Origin: Lachnoclostridium sp. UBA739
GTDB lineage: Bacteria > Bacillota_A > Clostridia > Lachnospirales > Lachnospiraceae
Direction: 5' to 3'
DNA: 7,796 bases
NCBI GenBank assembly: GCA_002297865.1
Contig: DBKX01000027.1
Coordinates: 650 to 8,445, forward strand
Shown: one piece after another, positions 1 through 5,740 of the stretch
How the letters are laid out: each line of letters starts with the position of its first letter
Numbering within the stretch: position 1 is the stretch's first letter
Position numbers and translations under genes: made by a program
The notes under the pieces: generated by a model
The model's database searches: none
The model's input: the letters and a program-made list of their open reading frames with translations, nothing else
What the model was told of the DNA's origin: nothing

Positions 1-1769
1 CCACTTATCATATTCCAATTACATTTCTGGCTGGCAATGGAAGTGCTGATATGCAAACATATACTCTTGTTGATACTATTCCAGTGACTTACCAGGCAGA
101 AAAAGAAGAGAGTGGAACGGGAAGTCTTGCAGTTTTTAATATTAATTGTGTAAGTGAATTAAAGAGTGGAGAAAGTACCAATGTGGTTTATAAGCTAGCC
201 AATATGGGAGATGGAAAAGCTACTGACATAAAAGTATCGTGTGAAGGATTTGAGGATACAGGAATTCTTCCAGGGAATTATGGAACAACGCAGAAAATTT
301 CTGCCATGGAGCCAAATTCCCAGAAAAAATTGAAATTTTCAATTAGGGGATCTCAAAATGCAGTGACTGGTGCTAAAAAATTAACAATTAGCGTGTCTTA
401 TAAAGCAAAAAAGGATGCAGCAAGCTATGAGACAGAAACGGAGAGTTTTTATGTTCAGGTTCAAGGCAAAAGTACCGAGGAAAATAAAACAAATGGAAAG
501 ACACCAAAGCTGCTTATTTCTAATGTAAAACAATCAGTCAAAGCACCAGTAGCAGGAAAAAGGCTTGAACTTTCATTTTGTTTAGAAAACGTGGGGCAAA
601 GAGCTGCAAAGAATATTACGGTTACACCGTCAGGACTTACAAATGCGACGTTTACGCCGTTAGATGATAACCCAAATGTTTATGTAAAAGCTTTAAATGC
701 GGGCGAGAGCAAGGTAATAAAACTACATTACCGCTTATCAAGTCAGATTGAAAAGGGACTAAGTAATATTGAGTATACAATTGCTTATAAGGATGGTAAT
801 GGTGCGGATTATACTAATACGTCGAAGGCGTACATAAGAAATATTCAAGCGAAACAAGATAAAGCATCTATTGGCGTGCCAAAACTGATTATTCATAAAT
901 ACTCAACGGGAAATGGAAGTGTAAAAGCTGGCGGAGAATTTACATTTGCATTCGATGTTGCCAACACCCATAATTCACTAAGTGCGAATAATATTAAGGT
1001 GACGATTACTTCTGATGATGCAGGAACATTTTCGGTAGCAAAAGGAAGTAACAGTTTTTATATACCCACTATTGGAGCAAAGAAATCTGTTCATAAAGAT
1101 ATTCCAATTAAGGTAAAGGCAGATTGTACGAGCAAAGCGTATCCATTAAAGATAGGGTTTGAATATGAATATGAGGGAATGGAAAAACCAAAGGACTCGC
1201 TTTCTTCAGGACTGACAGTTACTGAGACATTAACCATTCAAGTAGAAGAGGACTCAAGACCAGCACTTACCAATATATTGCCAGGTGCCCATGGAGAATT
1301 AATAAATGGAGAAATAAACAGTGTTTCATTCGATTTTAACAATCATGGAAAATCATCGGTCTATAACGTGGAAATTACTATTAAAGGCGATTTTGCGCCT
1401 ACTAAGGAATCTCTATTTATAGGTACTGTGGAGGCTGGTTCAGGCGGAAGCCATGAAATGGAGATAACACCAACTGTAGAAGGAAAGGCAACAGGAGTAA
1501 TGATTGTTACTTACGAAGACAGTAACGGAAGAGTAGGGAAGATAAAACACCACTTCACCGGAAAGGTAATGTCTGCCGGAGATATTTCAGAGAATGTGAT
1601 AAAACTGGAGAGAAATCAACAAGATAGTTCAGTAGACAAAGAAAAAAAAGGTATCGTTAGTGTCCCAATCTTTATTGTCTTGGAAGCAGGAATATTTCTT
1701 TTGGCTGTCTTTGTTGTTCGGAAAGTTGTAATTCGTCGTTATTGTATAAGAGAGCTGCTAGAAGAGTAA
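1..1769 (+). CDS. Extracellular CARDB/Ig-like repeat protein with C-terminal membrane anchor (5' partial)
   Basis: The reading frame is open from the left edge (first full codon at base 3), so the true start and any signal peptide lie outside the window; the ATG at 51 is only an internal Met. Counting from that Met, four beta-sandwich units are visible at about 24-137, 150-263, 275-398 and 403-505. Each carries a CARDB-like core strand: YKLANMGDGKATDIKV, FCLENVGQRAAKNITV, FDVANTHNSLSANNIKV and FDFNNHGKSSVYNVEI. A charged linker (about 518-533) leads to one hydrophobic segment (about 535-557) and a basic tail (RKVVIRRY), which predicts an outside N-terminal part and a cytoplasmic C-terminus. 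There is no LPXTG sorting signal. CARDB and COG1361-type domains usually act in cell-surface adhesion or as extracellular parts of envelope complexes; the ligand here is unknown. The next gene starts 26 bases later and is probably in the same operon. Confidence 0.8.
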   Translation, partial: TYHIPITFLAGNGSADMQTYTLVDTIPVTYQAEKEESGTGSLAVFNINCVSELKSGESTNVVYKLANMGDGKATDIKVSCEGFEDTGILPGNYGTTQKISAMEPNSQKKLKFSIRGSQNAVTGAKKLTISVSYKAKKDAASYETETESFYVQVQGKSTEENKTNGKTPKLLISNVKQSVKAPVAGKRLELSFCLENVGQRAAKNITVTPSGLTNATFTPLDDNPNVYVKALNAGESKVIKLHYRLSSQIEKGLSNIEYTIAYKDGNGADYTNTSKAYIRNIQAKQDKASIGVPKLIIHKYSTGNGSVKAGGEFTFAFDVANTHNSLSANNIKVTITSDDAGTFSVAKGSNSFYIPTIGAKKSVHKDIPIKVKADCTSKAYPLKIGFEYEYEGMEKPKDSLSSGLTVTETLTIQVEEDSRPALTNILPGAHGELINGEINSVSFDFNNHGKSSVYNVEITIKGDFAPTKESLFIGTVEAGSGGSHEMEITPTVEGKATGVMIVTYEDSNGRVGKIKHHFTGKVMSAGDISENVIKLERNQQDSSVDKEKKGIVSVPIFIVLEAGIFLLAVFVVRKVVIRRYCIRELLEE

Positions 1770-1795
1770 CAAGAATTATAGTGGGAGGATAAATC

Positions 1796-2032
1796 ATGAT
1801 TATAAAATTTGGAACAGATTTTGTACCGATGGTGTTTTTAACAGAAGATACAGTGCAAAATTCAGATGCAAAAGAATCAGAAGAAACAACACAAGCGACA
1901 GGGTCGTTGTTAGCAAAACCTGCATTTATAGGAGGGGTTTCAGTAGGAGTACTTATAGCTGGTGGAGTGTTGGGATTTCTATTAGCCAAAATGAAAATCA
2001 AAAAAGGGATTGAACTAGATGAGGATATTTGA
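1796..2032 (+). CDS. Small single-pass membrane protein of unknown function
   Basis: This 78-residue protein is not recognised as a named family. The start is well supported: a strong GGGAGGA ribosome binding site lies at 1783-1789, six bases before the ATG. Residues 1-15 are mildly hydrophobic but too short and too weakly charged for a clear signal peptide. Residues 17-37 are acidic and Ser/Thr/Gln-rich. Residues 43-64 form one Gly/Ala-rich transmembrane segment (GGVSVGVLIAGGVLGFLL), followed by KMKIKK and an acidic end. The positive-inside rule predicts N-terminus out, C-terminus in, the same orientation as the anchor of the preceding protein. The small-residue-rich helix would suit helix-helix packing. 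The gene follows the CARDB-like gene by 26 bases, so joint expression and possibly physical partnership are inferred. The opposite-strand frame over the same bases is treated as a shadow. Confidence 0.75.
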   Translation: MIIKFGTDFVPMVFLTEDTVQNSDAKESEETTQATGSLLAKPAFIGGVSVGVLIAGGVLGFLLAKMKIKKGIELDEDI

Positions 2033-2090
2033 TTATTTTTAAATAAGGAAAAACTAGGATTCGTGGGATTGAAGCGATAAAAAGCGAAGG

Positions 2091-2119
2091 TTGATTTCAA
2101 AAATTTTTTAGTATATAAT
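2091..2119 (+). promoter_or_regulatory. Probable sigma-A promoter of gltX
   Basis: A TTGATT -35 box (2091-2096) and a perfect TATAAT -10 box (2114-2119) are separated by exactly 17 bases. A transcript would begin near 2126, giving a leader of about 55 nucleotides before the gltX ATG. The position between two functionally unrelated genes supports an independent gltX transcript. The surrounding AT richness raises the chance of spurious matches, but spacing and boxes are both good. Confidence 0.7.
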
Positions 2120-2130
2120 AAAAACCAGAT

Positions 2131-2158
2131 TGTTTAAATATATGTTTTAAATATGTTT
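2131..2158 (+). repeat. Short AT-rich tandem repeat in the gltX leader
   Basis: TGTTTAAATAT (2131-2141) is followed by TGTTTTAAATAT (2143-2154) and then a partial third start, GTTT (2155-2158). The repeat lies just downstream of the predicted transcription start and ends nine bases before the ribosome binding site core. It may be chance in AT-rich DNA or an unstructured leader segment; no known binding site is recognised. Confidence 0.4.
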
Positions 2159-2181
2159 ACTGAAAGAAGTGAGGTTATTAT

Positions 2182-3642
2182 ATGTCGAAGATAAGAACTA
2201 GATTTGCTCCAAGTCCAACAGGAAAAATGCATGTTGGAAACTTAAGAACAGCATTATATGCTTATTTAATTGCAAAACATGAAGGTGGAGATTTCCTTTT
2301 AAGAATAGAAGACACTGACCAGGAACGTTTTGTTGAAGGTGCGCTTGATATTATATATCGTACTATGGAAGGGACTGGATTAATACACGATGAAGGTCCA
2401 GACAAAGATGGCGGCTTTGGTCCTTACGTACAAAGTGAGAGACAGGCACAAGGTCTTTACTTAAAATACGCTAAGGAATTAGTAGAAAAGGGAGAAGCTT
2501 ACTATTGCTTCTGTACAAAAGAGCGTCTTGATTCTTTAAAGAGCAAGGTAGAAGGTAGTGAAGAAAAGGAAATTACCAAGTATGATAAACACTGTCTTCA
2601 TTTATCAAAAGAAGAAGTAGAAGCAAACTTAAAAGCTGGTATGCCTTATGTAATTCGTCAGAATAACCCAACAGAAGGTACTACAACATTTAAGGATGTT
2701 ATTTATGGAGATATTACAGTAGATAATTCAGAATTAGATGATATGATTCTAATTAAGTCTGATGGATATCCAACTTATAACTTTGCTAACGTAGTAGATG
2801 ACCATTTGATGCAGATTACACATGTTGTACGTGGTAATGAATACTTGTCTTCATCACCAAAATACAATCGTTTATACGAAGCATTTGGCTGGGAAGTTCC
2901 TGTTTATGTACACTGTCCTACGATTACAAACGAAGAACACAAAAAGTTAAGTAAACGTAGTGGACATGCTTCCTTTGAAGATTTAATTGCACAAGGTTTC
3001 TTAACAGAAGCGGTTGTAAACTATGTTGCGCTATTAGGATGGAGTCCAGCAGAAGATAGAGAAATATTCTCATTAGAAGAGTTAGTAAAAGAATTTGATT
3101 ATCATAGAATTAACAAATCCCCTGCTGTATTCGACGTAGTGAAATTAAAATGGATGAATGGCGAATACATTAAGAAAATGGATTTCGATGCATTCTATGA
3201 GGCCGTAGAGCCTTATATCAAAGAAGTAATTACGAAGGATTATGACTTAAAGAAAATTGCATCACTGGTACAATCCAGAATTGAGATTTTCCCAGATGTC
3301 AAAGAATTAATTGACTTCTTTGAAGCAGTTCCTGAGTATGATACAGCGATGTATACACACAAGAAGATGAAAACCAATGAAGAAACTTCTCTTGCTGTAT
3401 TAAAAGAAATACTTCCTGTATTGGAAGAGCAGGAAGATTATTCAAACGATGCTTTATATGGACGTCTTGTAGAGTTTGTAAAAGAAAATGGATATAAGAA
3501 CGGTTATGTAATGTGGCCACTTCGTACTGCAGTTTCTGGTAAACAGTCTACACCAGGTGGTGCAACTGAAATCATGGAGATTATCGGTAAAGAGGAAACC
3601 ATTGCAAGAGTAAAAGCAGCAATTGAATTACTTTCCAAATAG
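2182..3642 (+). CDS. gltX: Glutamyl-tRNA synthetase
   Basis: This cytoplasmic class I aminoacyl-tRNA synthetase charges tRNA-Glu with glutamate using ATP. The 486 residues match the usual bacterial length. The N-terminal signature [19 protein letters not shown] (residues 8-26) contains the HIGH-type motif as HVGN (17-20), and the KMSKS-type loop is KLSKRS (255-260). A CxC...CxH zinc site is intact (C109, C111, C138, H140). RIEDTD (41-46) and the LKWMNGEYI segment (322-330) are typical of the family, and the C-terminal part (about 330-486) is the helical anticodon-binding region. The start is set by AGTGAGG at 2168-2174, seven bases upstream of ATG. In Firmicutes without glutaminyl-tRNA synthetase this enzyme often also mischarges tRNA-Gln for GatCAB; that cannot be read from this window. 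Only one gltX copy is seen here. No T-box leader is visible; expression probably comes from the promoter at 2091-2119. Confidence 0.97.
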   Translation: MSKIRTRFAPSPTGKMHVGNLRTALYAYLIAKHEGGDFLLRIEDTDQERFVEGALDIIYRTMEGTGLIHDEGPDKDGGFGPYVQSERQAQGLYLKYAKELVEKGEAYYCFCTKERLDSLKSKVEGSEEKEITKYDKHCLHLSKEEVEANLKAGMPYVIRQNNPTEGTTTFKDVIYGDITVDNSELDDMILIKSDGYPTYNFANVVDDHLMQITHVVRGNEYLSSSPKYNRLYEAFGWEVPVYVHCPTITNEEHKKLSKRSGHASFEDLIAQGFLTEAVVNYVALLGWSPAEDREIFSLEELVKEFDYHRINKSPAVFDVVKLKWMNGEYIKKMDFDAFYEAVEPYIKEVITKDYDLKKIASLVQSRIEIFPDVKELIDFFEAVPEYDTAMYTHKKMKTNEETSLAVLKEILPVLEEQEDYSNDALYGRLVEFVKENGYKNGYVMWPLRTAVSGKQSTPGGATEIMEIIGKEETIARVKAAIELLSK

Positions 3643-3665
3643 TATAGTAATAGTAGTAAATAATG

Positions 3666-3702
3666 CAGCACAGTGAATAGGGTTCTATTTGCTGTGCTGT
3701 TT
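3666..3702 (+). terminator. Hairpin between gltX and the helicase operon, likely (weak) terminator
   Basis: CAGCACAG (3666-3673) pairs with CTGTGCTG (3692-3699). Inside it two G-U wobbles (3674-3675 with 3690-3691) join to AATAG (3676-3680) pairing with CTATT (3685-3689), closing a GGTT loop (3681-3684). The stem is 15 pairs with no bulge. Only TTT (3700-3702) follows before AACG, so the T tract is poor. It sits 24 bases after the gltX stop and ends about 30 bases before the next start. It fits a partial terminator of gltX or a transcript-stabilising hairpin. Readthrough into the helicase genes is plausible, since I see no good promoter in this gap. Confidence 0.55.
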
Positions 3703-3733
3703 AACGTAATGTGCAAGGATAGAAAGGATAGGC

Positions 3734-5731
3734 ATGGAGTTTAGTAAGGCACAGAAGGAAGCAATTGAACACAATAAAGGGCCAATGCTTGTATTAGCAG
3801 GACCAGGTTCTGGGAAAACATTTGTAATTACCCAGAGAACAAAATATTTAATTGAACAGCATGGAGTCGATCCAAGAACCATACTTGTTATTACCTTTAC
3901 AAAGGCAGCAGCTACAGAGATGAAGGGGCGTTTTGCAAAATTGTGTGACGTACAAGGGGTTACCTTTGGAACCTTTCATGCAGTCTTTTTTAATATCTTA
4001 AAATATGCATATGGATTTCGCGGAGATAACATTTTACGCGAAGATATGAAGTATCAGATTATTCATGAGATTATTTCAAAAATGGACTTTGAAGTTGAGG
4101 ATGAGAAGGAGTTAATTGAAAATCTAATCAGTGAAATCAGTTTTGTGAAAGGCAGTGGAATTGACATTGAGCATTATTTTTCTTTGAACTGTTCGGAAGT
4201 ATCCTTTACAACGGTATACAAAGAATATGAGAATAAACTGAGAAGTTTAAATAAAATTGATTTTGATGACATGATGATTTACTGTCTGGAACTGTTCAAG
4301 CAGCGGAAAGATATTCTTGCTATGTGGCAGAAACGCTATCAGTATATTATGGTGGATGAGGCACAGGATAGTAATATAATGCAATATGAGATTACCAAGC
4401 TTCTTGCTGGTGAAACGAAAAATCTATTTCTAGTAGGAGATGATGATCAGAGTTTATATCGTTTCCGTGGAGCAAAACCAGAGATTATGCTAAATTTTGA
4501 TAAAGATTTTCCGACTACAAAGCAGGTTGTGTTAGAGTACAATTATCGTTCGCAAAAGAAAATTGTAGATGCAGCCCTTCGTGTAGTGGAGAATAATAGT
4601 CATCGATTCCCCAAAAATATTCAAGCAGTCAGGAAGGCTGCAAACGATGTGTGCGTGAACTGTTATCCAACTGGCAAGGAAGAGAATTTAGCGATTGTTA
4701 AGGAAATCGTAGAACTTGCAAAGCAAGGTGTGGATTTAAATGAAATTGCAATTCTCTTTCGAACCAATAAGCAGCCACGTTCGCTGCTAGGACTTTTTAT
4801 GGCGTATAATATTCCGTTCCGAATGAAAGATATTATGCCTAATATATTTGAACATTGGATTGCGAAGAATATGATTGCCTATATCAAAATGGCCCAGGGT
4901 AATATGGACAGAAGCATCTTCTTGGAAGTGATGAACCGTCCAAAACGATATATTGCCAGAGATAGTCTAAAGGAACCTGTGGTGAATTTTGCACAGCTTC
5001 GGGATTACTATAAAGATAAGCCTTATATGGTGGAGCGTATCTTTAAATTAGAATATGACCTAAAAATGTTATCTTCTATGGCTCCGTATGCGGCACTTCA
5101 GTATATCCGAAAAGGAATGGATTACGATTCTTATATAAAGGAATTTGCTGCATTCCGTAATGTAAAACCAGATGAGTTCTATGAGGTTTTAGATGAACTA
5201 ATGGAGGGAGCCAAGGACTTTAAGACCTATGACGAGTGGTTTGCTTATATGGCAGATTATGAAACTAATCTAAAAGATCAGCTTCGAAAAAAAGAGGAAT
5301 CTGGGACCCCAAGTGTTTCTTTTATGACGTTTCATGGCTGCAAAGGACTTGAATTTGAACATGTGTATATCTTAGATGCCAATGAGGACATTACCCCTCA
5401 CAGGAAAGCAGTGAATGAAGCGGATATGGAAGAAGAACGTCGCATGTTTTATGTGGCGATGACCAGGGCAAAGGACAATTTAACCATTTGCTATGTGAAA
5501 GAACGATATGAAAAAGAATTGCAGTGTTCTCGTTTTGTTGGTGAACTTTTAATGAATAAAGTGGCCATGAAAGAAAATGCTAGAGTACGTCATAATACCT
5601 ATGGAACCGGGAAAATATTAAAAGTGGAAGATGGTAAAATTACAATCAAGTTCGACAAAAATCCTGTACCCAAAGTATTAAGTCTTGAATTTTGTGTACA
5701 GAATCAAATACTTCAAGTAATAGAAGAGTAA
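3734..5731 (+). CDS. UvrD/PcrA-type SF1A DNA helicase (compact form)
   Basis: This is an ATP-driven DNA helicase of the UvrD/Rep/PcrA family, which unwinds DNA 3'->5' in repair and replication-fork rescue. All motifs are present in order: Q motif FSKAQKEAI (3-11), Walker A GPGSGKT (23-29), Ia ITFTKAAATEM (53-63), Ib TFGTFHA (77-83), II VDEAQD (207-212), III LVGDDDQSLYRFRGA (233-247), IV YNYRS (269-273), V MTFHGCKGLEF (531-541) and VI RRMFYVAMTRAKDNL (569-583). The C-terminus (about 617-655, RVRHNTYGTGKIL onward) resembles the Tudor-like domain that in PcrA/UvrD contacts RNA polymerase. At 665 residues it is shorter than typical PcrA (about 720-740), with the shortening apparently in subdomain 2B. 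No nuclease domain is seen. The ribosome binding site AGAAAGGA (3721-3728) fixes the start. The nuclease-helicase gene follows after 9 bases, so the two form an operon. It may be a clostridial paralogue rather than the main pcrA, so I give no symbol. Confidence 0.93.
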   Translation: MEFSKAQKEAIEHNKGPMLVLAGPGSGKTFVITQRTKYLIEQHGVDPRTILVITFTKAAATEMKGRFAKLCDVQGVTFGTFHAVFFNILKYAYGFRGDNILREDMKYQIIHEIISKMDFEVEDEKELIENLISEISFVKGSGIDIEHYFSLNCSEVSFTTVYKEYENKLRSLNKIDFDDMMIYCLELFKQRKDILAMWQKRYQYIMVDEAQDSNIMQYEITKLLAGETKNLFLVGDDDQSLYRFRGAKPEIMLNFDKDFPTTKQVVLEYNYRSQKKIVDAALRVVENNSHRFPKNIQAVRKAANDVCVNCYPTGKEENLAIVKEIVELAKQGVDLNEIAILFRTNKQPRSLLGLFMAYNIPFRMKDIMPNIFEHWIAKNMIAYIKMAQGNMDRSIFLEVMNRPKRYIARDSLKEPVVNFAQLRDYYKDKPYMVERIFKLEYDLKMLSSMAPYAALQYIRKGMDYDSYIKEFAAFRNVKPDEFYEVLDELMEGAKDFKTYDEWFAYMADYETNLKDQLRKKEESGTPSVSFMTFHGCKGLEFEHVYILDANEDITPHRKAVNEADMEEERRMFYVAMTRAKDNLTICYVKERYEKELQCSRFVGELLMNKVAMKENARVRHNTYGTGKILKVEDGKITIKFDKNPVPKVLSLEFCVQNQILQVIEE

Positions 5732-5736
5732 GGTGG
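5730..5736 (+). promoter_or_regulatory. Ribosome binding site overlapping the upstream stop codon
   Basis: AAGGTGG begins inside the TAA stop (5729-5731) of the UvrD-type gene and lies four bases before the ATG at 5741. This overlap decides the start of the nuclease-helicase gene and suggests translational coupling of the two helicases. It is the only Shine-Dalgarno-like site near the junction. Confidence 0.7.
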
Positions 5737-5740
5737 CAAT

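Noticed and set aside
51..53. ATG at 51 as the start of the repeat protein.
   Set aside because: The frame is open upstream to base 3 with beta-strand-like sequence (YHIPITFLAG), there is no ribosome binding site before the ATG, and an exported protein would need a signal peptide that is not there.
2033..2046. TTATTTTTAAATAA palindrome after the small membrane gene as a terminator.
   Set aside because: The stem is A-T only with a two-base loop, so it cannot form a stable RNA hairpin; no other terminator is convincing in this gap.
1672..2100. A 142-codon open frame on the - strand across the end of the repeat protein and the small membrane gene.
   Set aside because: It lies opposite two well-supported + strand genes, one with a strong ribosome binding site, and its Pro/Ser/Thr/Asn-rich protein resembles no family. 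It is a shadow frame.
2033..2181. T-box riboswitch or other tRNA-sensing leader upstream of gltX.
   Set aside because: The leader is only about 55 nucleotides from the predicted start, with no AGGGTGG-type T-box sequence and no terminator hairpin.
3623..3648. TTGAAT ... TATAGT as a promoter for the helicase operon.
   Set aside because: The spacer is only 14 bases and the -35 box lies inside the gltX coding end; it is unlikely to work as a standard promoter.
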